Source of the DNA: Polyangium sp. y55x31
Lineage (GTDB): Bacteria > Myxococcota_A > Polyangia > Polyangiales > Polyangiaceae
Assembly (NCBI RefSeq): GCF_029946505.1
Contig: NZ_JARZHG010000001.1
Span: 852,160 to 916,159 of the forward strand
Length of the DNA: 64,000 nucleotides
Reading direction: 5' to 3'
Shown piece after piece: positions 43,398 through 51,692 of this stretch (positions within the stretch are counted from its first letter, which is position 1; each line of letters opens with the position of its first letter). The notes beneath the pieces were generated by a model, which saw only the letters and a program-made list of their open reading frames with translations, was not told where the DNA came from and did no database searches. The translations under genes and the position numbers were made by a program.

Positions 43398-44255
43398 GTG
43401 TTGTCACCTGACGATCCCCGCCTCCAGCCGCTCACGCTCACGCCGATCGGGATCCTGCGCACGCCCTTCCCCGATCGCGTGAGCACGCCGCGCCAGCCGC
43501 ACGCCTCGGAGGGCGCAGAGGGCCGCATCGAGCTCGCCTCCGGCCTCGGGCTGGAGCACGCGGTGAGCGACCTCGAAGGCTGGGAGTACCTCTGGGTCAT
43601 CTTCTGCTTCCACCTCAACAAAGGTTGGAGGCCCAAGGTTCTGCCTCCGCGCAGCGCGGGTAAACGTCGCGGCGTGCTCGCCACGCGATCGCCGCATCGG
43701 CCGAACCCCATCGGCCTCTCGCTCGTGCGGCTCGTCTCGGTCGAGGGCCTCGTGATCCACGTGCGCGACGTGGACATGATCGACGAGAGCCCCGTCCTCG
43801 ACATCAAGCCCTACATCCCCTACGCGGAGGCGCGCCCCGGCGCGCGCACGGGCTGGCTCGAACCACTCGCCGCCGAGAACGAAAGCGCAGGCGAAGTCCC
43901 CGCAGATCCCGAGCCGGGTTTTTCCGTCACGTGGAGCCCCTACGCCGCGGAGCAGGCCGCGTACCTCGCGAACGAACACGGCATCGATCTCGTCGCGCCC
44001 GTCACGCGCACGCTGCGCCTCGGCCCGCAGCCGCACCCGTACCGCCGCATCCGCGCCTTGCCCGACGGCACCCTGCGCCTCGCGCACAAGGACTTCCGCA
44101 TCCAGTTCCGGGTCGAGCGCCGCGACGTCACGGTCCTCTCGATCGGAACCGGCTACCGCGAGCGGGACCTCGCGCTCTCCGACGATCCCGCGGTCGCCAT
44201 CCACCGCGCCTTCAACACACGCTTCCCTCCGGGCGGGGAACCAGCGGCGTGCTAA
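43398..44255 (+). CDS. trmO: tRNA (adenine37-N6)-methyltransferase TrmO
   Basis: SAM-dependent enzyme that N6-methylates t6A37 in tRNA(Thr). The product is 285 residues from GTG 43398 (TTG 43401 is equally possible; AAGG lies just upstream). The TsaA/YaeB fold is clear: LTPIGILRTPF at the start, DLEGWEYLWVIFCFHLN, TRSPHRPNPIGLSLVRL (the SAM-binding signature), DMIDESPVLDIKPY, and the C-terminal subdomain with RRDVTVLSI. It is followed after 11 bases by the lipoprotein methyltransferase gene and probably shares its mRNA. Confidence 0.92.
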   Translation: MLSPDDPRLQPLTLTPIGILRTPFPDRVSTPRQPHASEGAEGRIELASGLGLEHAVSDLEGWEYLWVIFCFHLNKGWRPKVLPPRSAGKRRGVLATRSPHRPNPIGLSLVRLVSVEGLVIHVRDVDMIDESPVLDIKPYIPYAEARPGARTGWLEPLAAENESAGEVPADPEPGFSVTWSPYAAEQAAYLANEHGIDLVAPVTRTLRLGPQPHPYRRIRALPDGTLRLAHKDFRIQFRVERRDVTVLSIGTGYRERDLALSDDPAVAIHRAFNTRFPPGGEPAAC

Positions 44256-44266
44256 CGCATCGTCCG

Positions 44267-45004
44267 ATGCGACCCTCCCTTTGTCTCCTCCTGCTCCCCG
44301 TCTTCGCCTGCGCGAGCGAACCTCCCCCGAAGCCCGTGTACAGCACGGCGGAGGCGATGCCGCACGACGAGCTCGTGGCGAGGCATACCCCGCACGGCGG
44401 CGGCCATCACGGGCACGGCGGGCCACTCGTGCATCGCTTCGAGAAGGCCGAGGACTGGGCCAAGGAGTTCGACGATCCGGCGCGTGACGCATGGCAGAAG
44501 CCGGCCGAGGTCGTCGCGGCGATGCGCATCTCGCCAGGCATGACGGTCGCCGACATCGGCGCGGGCACGGGCTACTTCGAGCCGCACCTCGCGCGTGCCG
44601 TCGGTCCGAGCGGCAAGGTGCTCGCCCTCGACGTCGAGGCCGACATGGTGCGTTACCTGCGCGAGCGCGCCGCCAAGGAGAAGCTCGACAACGTCGAGGC
44701 GCGTCAGGTCGGGCTCGCAGATCCAGGCCTCGGACAAGGCACCGTCGATCGCGTGCTCATCGTCGACACATGGCATCACATCGACGGGCGGAAGGACTAC
44801 GCCGCGAAGATCAAGGACGGCCTCAAGCCTGGCGGTTTGCTCGTCATCGTCGACTTCACGATGGAGGCCACGAAGGGCCCGCCGAAGGAGCACCGCATCA
44901 CGTCGGCGGCGATGATCGCCGAGCTCGAAGCCGCAGGCCTGAAGGGCGAGGTCATCCAGGAGACCCTGCCCGACCAGTACATCGTGATCGCGAAAAAGCC
45001 CTGA
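44267..45004 (+). CDS. Class I methyltransferase with lipoprotein signal
   Basis: Product of 245 residues. A short hydrophobic signal LCLLLLPVFAC with a lipobox-like VFAC is followed by a His/Gly-rich stretch (HTPHGGGHHGHGG, about 40-52). Then comes a Rossmann methyltransferase domain with motif I VADIGAGTGYFEPHLA (about 92-107), acidic motif II (LALDVEADM), motif IV-like VDTWHHI and the YIVIAKK end. If exported it would have no known SAM supply, which is odd. Members of this type with signal peptides are known in other proteobacteria but their reaction is unclear. The stop codon lies inside the left arm of the long inverted repeat. Confidence 0.82.
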   Translation: MRPSLCLLLLPVFACASEPPPKPVYSTAEAMPHDELVARHTPHGGGHHGHGGPLVHRFEKAEDWAKEFDDPARDAWQKPAEVVAAMRISPGMTVADIGAGTGYFEPHLARAVGPSGKVLALDVEADMVRYLRERAAKEKLDNVEARQVGLADPGLGQGTVDRVLIVDTWHHIDGRKDYAAKIKDGLKPGGLLVIVDFTMEATKGPPKEHRITSAAMIAELEAAGLKGEVIQETLPDQYIVIAKKP

Positions 45005-45126
45005 GAGGGTGTTCCCCAGGCTGCTGCGCGGCTCGATGCGTCGGTCAGCCTCGCTCGACGTACGGTGTACGCCTCGCTCGGCCTCCCTAGCCTCGAGCCG
45101 CTCGCGACGCCTGTGGAACACCCTCT
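45004..45126. repeat. 123-bp imperfect inverted-repeat element
   Basis: Terminal arms AGAGGGTGTTCCCCAGGC (45004-45021) and its complement (45109-45126) pair over 18 bp with one mismatch. Inner arms GCGGCTCGA (45028-45036) and TCGAGCCGC (45093-45101) pair over 9 bp. At the centre CGTAC-GGT-GTACG forms a small stem, flanked by a direct repeat GCCTCGCTCG (45048 and 45071). It could fold into one long cruciform or RNA hairpin; it has no coding capacity. Confidence 0.8.
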
Positions 45127-45168
45127 GAATCGCCTTTGCATCGACCGCATCGCGGCCTTTGCACCTGA

Positions 45169-45245
45169 GGTCCAGGGCTGTGCCCTGGTCCGGGTCGAGG
45201 GGTGGACAACCCCTCGTCGGGTCCGGGGTGAAACCCCGGCGCTAC
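45169..45245. repeat. Triple-hairpin dispersed repeat (copy 1)
   Basis: Three adjacent perfect hairpins: CCAGGGC-TGT-GCCCTGG (45172-45188), CGAGGGGT-GGACA-ACCCCTCG (45196-45216) and CCGGGGT-GAA-ACCCCGG (45223-45239), joined by GACC/GTCGGGT-type spacers. An inverted, diverged copy lies at 63908-63975. It lies just beyond the stop codon of the large minus-strand lipoprotein gene. Confidence 0.85.
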
Positions 45246-45252
45246 GCTCCCC

Positions 45253-48200
45253 TCAGCGCCGACCGCAGGCGAAGTTCCACCGCCGCCCTGTCGATCGCTC
45301 CGTCGCTGCGAGCGGCACTGCCCCGACCGGCGGCGGTTTGTCTGCGGGCGGCGGCTTTGTCTCCTTGTCTGGCAGGAACGTCCCGTCGAGGCGTGCCGCG
45401 ATCCCTTCTACGCACACCGATCCTGGATCGACGCGCAGCCGCATCTCGAGCGAGTCGAGCGCGGCCCGACCGCCCGGGATCTCCACGGCGGGCGATGCGT
45501 CGAGCGACGTGTCCATGACCCAGCCGTCCTGACCTTCCGCGCAGCGCGGGGGAAGCATGCCGCCGAGATCACGCTTGCCGAGTGCGATCGGCTCGCCCAC
45601 TGCGCCCGTCTCTGGATCGACTGGGTGCACGTACATCCCGCCGAAACGATCGCCCGGCTCCGGGATGCTCGTCACGAGCAGCCCGAGGCCTGTCCCGAGC
45701 GCGCGACGCACGAGCCTGGGTGGCTCTGGCAAGGCGTATCGCGAAGGGCTCGGCCGGTAGAACGACGTCACGAGGCGTATGACGCCGAGATCCACGCGAT
45801 GGAGCGTCACTGTGTCGTACGACGTCCCCTGCACGAGGATGAACCAGCTCTCGCCGAGGCGCACCGCGCCTTGCGGTAGCGGCCGCGCGAAGCCCGTCGT
45901 GCGCCCTGCTGCGTCCCGTAGCAGCAGCACCGGTTGCCCCTCGCTCGCCGCGAGCAGCGAGCAGCTCGTGCCGCGACACACGTGCGCGAGCGCGTGACGA
46001 CCGCTCGGGTCGAGGAACGATCCCCACGACGCGAGCGGATACGAACCGACGCCCATGCCCTCGGCTGCCTGGATCTCGTCGGGCCACGGCGGCGCGCTCG
46101 TCGCCGTCGATCGAACGCCGCCTGCGGGATCGAAGCGATCGTCGAACCGCACCAGGAAATGCCCTGTGCGTGACCAGTCCGAACCCTTCTTGCCCCAGGC
46201 GTACGCGCGCAGGCTCACGAGGTCGTAGGGCGCGCCGTTGTCGATCCCGAGCTCGTCCTTGTCCAGCGTCGGCGCGGGCAGGTTGCGGAACGTGCTCCAG
46301 GGCGTCTTTTGCGGCTGCTGCGGCATGCGCCCGAAGCCGCCGAAGCCGCCCATGCCGAACGCCCCCGGCGGCGGGACCGCGGCGACCGCTTCCTTCTTCG
46401 CGGGTTTGTCCGGGAGCGGCTCCGTGACGGGTTTGCCCACGGGCGCGCACGAGATGCGCACCGTCGGCGTCGTCTTCATCGGCACGTAGAGCGAAGGCGG
46501 CGCCTCGGCCGCGCCGAGATCCCCGGAGATCGCGGGTTTGCCCCAGCCCACGCGGACCCAGCCCGCGAGCACGCACCCCACGGGCCCGCAGGCCCGCGTC
46601 GGCGCGTCGCCCGGCTCCACGTCGTGCTCGGGCAGGTCGAACACCTTCCACGTCATGCCCCCGTCGATCGACTCCGCCGCGCGCCCGCCCTCGCCCGGCG
46701 ACAGCGCGAACCGACCCGAGATCACGACGCCGTTCTCGTTGTCGCGCGCCTCGCCCGCGGTCACCGTGCCGTCGAGTTTCACCCGCACGCCGATGACGGG
46801 CCCACCCGCTTCGACCCAGCCGCCGAGCACGCCGGGCTCGCGCTCCTCGAACCCTTCGAGCCACATCCCGCGCCGAAGCTCGCGCGCCACGCTCTTTGGC
46901 TTCTGCGGCAGCACGAGCGGCACGTTCGTCATCTCCGCGCCCTTCAAGATCGTGAGCTGCCCCGTGCTGCCCGCGCGCGGCGGCACCAGGATCGCGACCC
47001 GCTCGTCCGAGAGCGCCACGACCCGCTCGACCCCGAGATCCCCCTTCACCCGCACCTCGCGCGTCGCCCCGCTCGCCGCGCGCACGCAGTACACGCGCGT
47101 GCCCGCGTCGCTCGCCGCGCTCGCCGCGCTCGTCGCCTTCGCGCCTGGCCCGCGCGCCTCGCTTTCGCTGTCCCCGCACGTCCCGCGCACCACGAGCGCG
47201 CCCGCGCCGTTCGCCGAGACGAACCGCGGGCCCTTGAACGAGAGCACCTTCTGCATCGCGAGCGGCGGCACGAACGCGTACACGTTCGTCGGCCCCTCGC
47301 GCTCGCCGCAGACGAACCCGTACGAGCCGCCGAGGCGCACCGCGTGGCAATTCGCCTCGCGCTCGGGGAACGCCGCGAGGTTCAGATCGACGACCGCGGC
47401 CGTGTCGAGCGACACGCGCGCGAGCGCCCCGGCCCGCGCGACGACGGCCGTGCGCGGCGTGTCCGGAAAACCATCCTCCACGGCCGCGCGCAGCACCTTC
47501 TTCCCGAACGGCCCCTTCGGCGCGCCCGGCGTGGTCGCGTCTCCTTCGTCGTCGGTCGCGACCTGATTCGCGCGGTACGTCAGGTTGCCGCGCGCATCGA
47601 GCACGTACCTCCCGCCCGCCACGAACATCGTCGGCTCGCCGCCCACGACCGAGATCGCCGCGGGGCGCTCGGGGAGCTGGAGCGGTCTCCACGTCGCGCC
47701 CGCATCGAACGTGGCGAGCACGCCGCGCAGATCCGCGTCGACGACCCCGGTGAACCCGTCCGCGAACGCGAGCCCGCCGTACGCCGCGGCCGGCGGAAGC
47801 GGCGCGAGCGAGCGAACCTCGCCCGACTCGGGATCCACCGCGACGAGCTTTCCATTCGAGGTGAGCCGCAGATAGAGCCTGTCGAACCCCGGCACGACGT
47901 CGCTCGTGGTCGAAGAGAACTGCACGAGCGGCCGGAGCTTTCCGAGCCACGACGAAGCACGCCAGAGCTGCGTGCCGCCGCCGGACGTCGCGTGGAAGAC
48001 GAACCCGCCGCCGAGCCGGCTCGGGAGCGCGACCGCGTTCACATGGCCGAGCGGCAAGAGCTCGTTCGCCCGCTCGGTCGTTCCGTCCTCGTACACGATG
48101 AGCCGCATGCGATCGACGAGCACGCGCCGCGCGCCCGCCTCGTACGCGACGAACCCGCGATCGCCGCGCACGTCGGGCAAAAGCCGCGACGGCGAGACCA

Positions 48201-48369
48201 TCGGAACGAGTTTTCCGGGGACGGCCGCGGCGCCCGCCACAGGCGCCGTGGACACCTGGGCCGCCTGACCCGAGGCGCCCGATTTGCAGCCTGTCACGGT
48301 GAGCGACGTGATCGGCGCGAGCGCGAGGAGCGCGAGGAGGCACGTCGAAGCGCGGGGAGAGCCTCGCAT
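45253..48369 (-). CDS. Large surface lipoprotein with BNR/propeller-like repeats
   Basis: Exported lipoprotein of 1038 residues from ATG 48369: signal LLALLALAPITSL and lipobox VTGC. Aspartate-box-like motifs (TFDAGATWRPL about 230, SIDGGMTWKVF about 575) and many short strand repeats suggest one or two beta-propellers of the BNR/YCF48-like kind. A Gly/Phe/Met-rich insert GAFGMGGFGGFGRM (about 680-695) and a Pro/Lys-rich tail segment act as linkers. It has about 14 cysteines, several paired. No enzymatic residues identified. It diverges from asd across 78 bases and ends against the triple-hairpin repeat. Confidence 0.78.
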   Translation of the reverse strand: MRGSPRASTCLLALLALAPITSLTVTGCKSGASGQAAQVSTAPVAGAAAVPGKLVPMVSPSRLLPDVRGDRGFVAYEAGARRVLVDRMRLIVYEDGTTERANELLPLGHVNAVALPSRLGGGFVFHATSGGGTQLWRASSWLGKLRPLVQFSSTTSDVVPGFDRLYLRLTSNGKLVAVDPESGEVRSLAPLPPAAAYGGLAFADGFTGVVDADLRGVLATFDAGATWRPLQLPERPAAISVVGGEPTMFVAGGRYVLDARGNLTYRANQVATDDEGDATTPGAPKGPFGKKVLRAAVEDGFPDTPRTAVVARAGALARVSLDTAAVVDLNLAAFPEREANCHAVRLGGSYGFVCGEREGPTNVYAFVPPLAMQKVLSFKGPRFVSANGAGALVVRGTCGDSESEARGPGAKATSAASAASDAGTRVYCVRAASGATREVRVKGDLGVERVVALSDERVAILVPPRAGSTGQLTILKGAEMTNVPLVLPQKPKSVARELRRGMWLEGFEEREPGVLGGWVEAGGPVIGVRVKLDGTVTAGEARDNENGVVISGRFALSPGEGGRAAESIDGGMTWKVFDLPEHDVEPGDAPTRACGPVGCVLAGWVRVGWGKPAISGDLGAAEAPPSLYVPMKTTPTVRISCAPVGKPVTEPLPDKPAKKEAVAAVPPPGAFGMGGFGGFGRMPQQPQKTPWSTFRNLPAPTLDKDELGIDNGAPYDLVSLRAYAWGKKGSDWSRTGHFLVRFDDRFDPAGGVRSTATSAPPWPDEIQAAEGMGVGSYPLASWGSFLDPSGRHALAHVCRGTSCSLLAASEGQPVLLLRDAAGRTTGFARPLPQGAVRLGESWFILVQGTSYDTVTLHRVDLGVIRLVTSFYRPSPSRYALPEPPRLVRRALGTGLGLLVTSIPEPGDRFGGMYVHPVDPETGAVGEPIALGKRDLGGMLPPRCAEGQDGWVMDTSLDASPAVEIPGGRAALDSLEMRLRVDPGSVCVEGIAARLDGTFLPDKETKPPPADKPPPVGAVPLAATERSTGRRWNFACGRR

Positions 48370-48447
48370 CACGAGGCATGCTAGCGCGCGGCCCGCCGGG
48401 GCGCAGCGTTCTTGCGCAGACCTCGCGCCGGGCGCTATAGCGGGCCC

Positions 48448-49452
48448 ATGTCGTGCGTCGTTGCTGTCGTGGGCGCCACGGGCGTGGTGGGGCGGGAGAT
48501 GTTGCGGACCCTGGAGCTTCGGCGCTTTCCAGCGACCGAAGTGCGCGCCCTCGCCTCGGCGCGCTCCGCAGGCAGCCGCGTCCCGTTCCGCGGCGGCGAG
48601 CTCGAAGTGAAGCTCGCGTGCGCGGAAGCCTTCGACGGCGTGGACATCGCGCTCTTCAGCGCCGGCGCCGCCGCCGCGCGCGAGCTCGCCCCACTCGCAG
48701 CCGCACGCGGCGCCGTGGTCATCGACAACTCGAGCGCATGGCGCGCCGATCCAGACTGCCCCCTCGTCGTGCCCGAGGTGAACATGGACGCCGCGAAGAA
48801 CCGCCCCAAAGGCATTATCGCGAACCCGAACTGCAGCACGATCCAGATGGTCGTCGCACTCGGGCCGCTCCACGCCGCCGCGAGGCTGAAGCACGTCATC
48901 GTCTCCACGTACCAAGCCGCGAGCGGCAAAGGCCACGCAGCGATGGACGAGCTCATCGCGCAGACGCGCGAGCTCGCCGCCGGCGCCGAGCCCACCGCAA
49001 ACGTCTTCCCCGGCGCACTCGCCGGCAACCTCCTCATGGACTGGAAGCCCGGAAGCCTTCCCGACTGGTCGGAGGAGGAGCTCAAGATGGTGAACGAGAC
49101 GCGCAAGATCCTCGGCGATCCCGAGATCGGCGTGACACCGACGACGGTGCGCGTCCCGGTCATCACAGGCCACAGCGAGGCCGTGCACGCGCAATTCCAC
49201 CGCCCGATGACGGCAGCCGAAGCCCGCGAGCTGCTCCGCCACGCCCCAGGCGTTCGCCTCTTCGATGAGCCCTACGCGCCCGGCAACCACCCGCAGCCAC
49301 GCGCAGCCGCCGGCACGGACGACGTCTTCGTCGGCCGCGTGCGCGACGACCTCGCCGTGCCAGGGGCGCTGAACCTGTGGATCGTCGCGGACAACCTGCG
49401 GAAGGGCGCAGCGTTGAACGCGGTGCAGATCGCGGAGCGGCTCGTCGGCTGA
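48448..49452 (+). CDS. asd: Aspartate-semialdehyde dehydrogenase
   Basis: NADPH-dependent enzyme of the aspartate pathway, making aspartate semialdehyde for lysine, threonine, methionine and diaminopimelate. The product is 334 residues, normal for the family. Visible: nucleotide-binding GATGVVG (9-15), NSSAWR, catalytic Cys in NPNCSTIQ (about 127), STYQAASGKG, and His in GHSEAVHAQF. Start ATG 48448 begins MSCVVAVVGATG as expected. Identification is firm. Confidence 0.95.
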   Translation: MSCVVAVVGATGVVGREMLRTLELRRFPATEVRALASARSAGSRVPFRGGELEVKLACAEAFDGVDIALFSAGAAAARELAPLAAARGAVVIDNSSAWRADPDCPLVVPEVNMDAAKNRPKGIIANPNCSTIQMVVALGPLHAAARLKHVIVSTYQAASGKGHAAMDELIAQTRELAAGAEPTANVFPGALAGNLLMDWKPGSLPDWSEEELKMVNETRKILGDPEIGVTPTTVRVPVITGHSEAVHAQFHRPMTAAEARELLRHAPGVRLFDEPYAPGNHPQPRAAAGTDDVFVGRVRDDLAVPGALNLWIVADNLRKGAALNAVQIAERLVG

Positions 49453-49519
49453 GGCTGGCCGGCGCGGCTGGCTCCCGTGGTAGGGTCTCGCGCCGGAACG
49501 CCGATCCGGAGGGCAAGAC

Positions 49520-50518
49520 ATGCCGGTCCCGCAAGTTCACCGCATCCGCATCGAGAAGTTCCGCCGGATCCAGGAGCCCCTGGAGCTCGACCTCACCTCC
49601 CCCAAGGGAGCACCCTCGCGGAACATCGTCCTCGCTGGACCGAACGGCTGCGGGAAGACGAGCGTCCTCGAGGCGGTGCTCCTCGGCCTCGGACAGGAGC
49701 ACCTGATCGTCCGGGACCTGGAGAAGGCCCGGCGTGAGCAGCACTGGCGCACGGAGCTCCCCGAAGGCGCCCGGATCGAGCTCGATGTCGCCGTGGACGA
49801 TGGCCCCGTGCTGACGTGGGTCCGGACCTGCGAGAAGCACGTCACGCGGGACGCGGAAGGGCAGGAGACTTCGGTGAAACCCGCCTCGCTTCTGCATCTC
49901 GGGGTCGAGTACTTCTCCTCCTGGCGCACCCCAAAGCTCGTAGGCCCGATCAAACCGCTCGTAGGCCGTGACAGGCGCGCCGCGGACACGGAGACCAACC
50001 GCCTGTGGCGCCTCAAGCAGAGGATCAACGACGAGCGCGCGCGGGGCGGGTTCGCGGGCGCGTCGGCTGGCACGAGCAAGGCCGATGTGTGGCTCGGGCG
50101 CATCAACGAAGCCTGGGCGCGGTTCCACGGCAATGACGGGACCCGCATCGACGCGCAAATCGTGGATCCCGACGCGGAAGAGCTGTTCGCCGATCTCTAC
50201 GTGCTCCGCGACGGTCAGCGCATCTGCTCCATCGACGAGGTCAGCTCGGGCGAGATCGAGCTCCTCTCCTTCGCGGGCTGGATCATCCTGAACGACTTCC
50301 GCGGCGGCCTGCTCGTGATCGACGAGCCGGAGCTCCACCTCCACCCGCAGTGGCAGGCGACGATCCTCCCCGCGCTGCGTGATCTCGCGCCCGAAGCCCA
50401 GTTCATCGTCGCCTCGCACTCCGACGCGGTTTGGGAGCAAGCCTATAGCTTCGAGCGCTTTCTCCTCGTCCCGGAGGGAGATCCACGCGCGGGGGCGGCG
50501 ACCGAGGGCGACGCATGA
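49520..50518 (+). CDS. AAA/ABC-type ATPase of a two-gene defence-like module
   Basis: Cytoplasmic ATPase of 332 residues in the SMC/OLD-like branch. N-terminal RIEKFRRIQEPLELDL leads to Walker A GPNGCGKTS (40-48); ABC-signature-like VSSGEIELLSF (241-251); Walker B GLLVIDEPELHLHP (263-276); and switch-type His300 in ASHSD. This matches the AAA_15/AAA_21 ATPases of bacterial immunity. GGAGGG lies a few bases before the ATG. The next gene, a DUF4435/TOPRIM-like protein, overlaps its stop by four bases (ATGA). That arrangement matches PARIS (AriA-AriB) in order and composition, although this ATPase is rather short. Confidence 0.85.
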   Translation: MPVPQVHRIRIEKFRRIQEPLELDLTSPKGAPSRNIVLAGPNGCGKTSVLEAVLLGLGQEHLIVRDLEKARREQHWRTELPEGARIELDVAVDDGPVLTWVRTCEKHVTRDAEGQETSVKPASLLHLGVEYFSSWRTPKLVGPIKPLVGRDRRAADTETNRLWRLKQRINDERARGGFAGASAGTSKADVWLGRINEAWARFHGNDGTRIDAQIVDPDAEELFADLYVLRDGQRICSIDEVSSGEIELLSFAGWIILNDFRGGLLVIDEPELHLHPQWQATILPALRDLAPEAQFIVASHSDAVWEQAYSFERFLLVPEGDPRAGAATEGDA

Positions 50519-51348
50519 CGATCGTCCCCTCGCACCTCTCGGCGCTCTACAAGAACAAGCTCGTCTACCTCTGGGTCGAGGACGAAGAGACGCGGACCTA
50601 CCTGGAGACCACCTGGGGCGATCCGGACATCGGCATCTACATTGCCGGCGGCTGCGAGAACATCGGGGCCGTCGTTCAGGCGGCGCGGAAGGACAAGCTC
50701 CACCACGTCTTCGGGTATCGAGACCGTGACTTCGGCGCATCGAACCGGCCGCGCTGGAACGATCCGAGTGTCGACATGTTCGTGGGCGACGCGTTCGAGG
50801 TGGAGAACCTCCTCCTCGACGCCCCCGCGATGGCCGCCTGCGAGGTCAACACGTCTCCGAAGGACGCCACCACGATCGAGAAAGAGATGCAGGCGCTCGC
50901 GGCGCAGCTCGACTGGTGGATGGCCTGCCGGGCGACGATCGTGGAGCTACGCGACGTCGTCGCGAAGGACTTCATCGAGCACCCCGGCCGCTCGAAGGTG
51001 CGCTCGAAGCAGGAAGCGCTCGACACGATCACGACGAGCGCGTGGTGGACGCGCGTGCCGAAGGCCCTCCCGGCCGCAACGACGAGCCCCCACCTGGAGG
51101 CGCGCCTGCTGAGCCATCAGAAGGCGTACGCCGCGATGCTCGCCAGCGGCGCGTGGAAAAGCCACGTCTCCGGGAAAGAAATTCTCGCCGAGATGCTCAC
51201 CCGCATCTGGACGAAAAAAAGGCCTGCAGATCCGCAAGGACGGCAGGACTTCGTGAAAGCCATCGCACAGGCCCAGCGGAAAGCTCGAAGCACGCCCGAG
51301 GAAATCGTCGCCCTCCGCCTGGCCCTCCGCGCTCGCCTCGGCCGGTAA
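50515..51348 (+). CDS. DUF4435/TOPRIM-like effector candidate
   Basis: Product of 277 residues, translationally coupled to the ATPase. TOPRIM-type acidic sites are visible: Glu22 in YLWVEDEETRTYLE, GGCENIGAV (45-53), Asp70/Asp72 in GYRDRDFG, and Glu97 in FEVENLLLD, in the order and spacing of DUF4435 proteins. The rest is helical. In PARIS, the DUF4435 protein AriB is the nuclease released by AriA on sensing phage anti-restriction proteins and it cleaves tRNA; here that role is inferred from architecture only. No signal or membrane helix. Confidence 0.78.
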   Translation: MTIVPSHLSALYKNKLVYLWVEDEETRTYLETTWGDPDIGIYIAGGCENIGAVVQAARKDKLHHVFGYRDRDFGASNRPRWNDPSVDMFVGDAFEVENLLLDAPAMAACEVNTSPKDATTIEKEMQALAAQLDWWMACRATIVELRDVVAKDFIEHPGRSKVRSKQEALDTITTSAWWTRVPKALPAATTSPHLEARLLSHQKAYAAMLASGAWKSHVSGKEILAEMLTRIWTKKRPADPQGRQDFVKAIAQAQRKARSTPEEIVALRLALRARLGR

Positions 51349-51453
51349 GACCACCACAGAAAAAACCGCGCAACCAACCGACGTGCCCTTCGCTCTCACG
51401 CGATGGGAAAAGCTTCCGGTGCGCCCGAGCAAAGAAAGCAACATCACACGCCT

Positions 51454-51553
51454 TTCTTCCTACGGAAGTGCGTTTCGCTCCTACGGAAGTGCGTTTCGCT
51501 CCTACGGGAGTGAAATTCGCTCCCACGGACGAGAATTTCGCTCCTGGGGCGCC
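51454..51553. repeat. 21-bp tandem repeats
   Basis: About four and a half copies of a 21-base unit, TCGCTCCTACGGAAGTGCGTT and variants, starting near 51454, 51475, 51496, 51517 and 51538. Each unit holds a small palindrome (CTTCC-TAC-GGAAG, CTCC-TACG-GGAG). They lie in the 344-base gap between the defence-like pair and the TPR giant; the remainder of the gap shows no gene. They could be operator sites or an untranslated RNA feature. Confidence 0.75.
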
Positions 51554-51692
51554 TGCGGTCGGCTTCTACGGGCCTGAGCGTCCTTCAAACACCGGTATCG
51601 TTTGGCCCCGCACGACCCGAGGCGCTTCCTGCACGCTCTCCGGGCCCGCCTGGACCTCCGATCACCCCGAAGGCACGCCGCCACGCACCTCC

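Noticed and set aside
45004..45126. Integron attC site
   Set aside because: No integrase, no cassette array and no attC core-site GTTRRRY pair in the right place.
51454..51553. CRISPR array
   Set aside because: Units are contiguous 21-mers with no unique spacers and no cas genes nearby.
51383..51577. Small Ser/Arg-rich gene over the 21-bp repeats
   Set aside because: No ribosome site; the peptide only reflects the tandem repeats.
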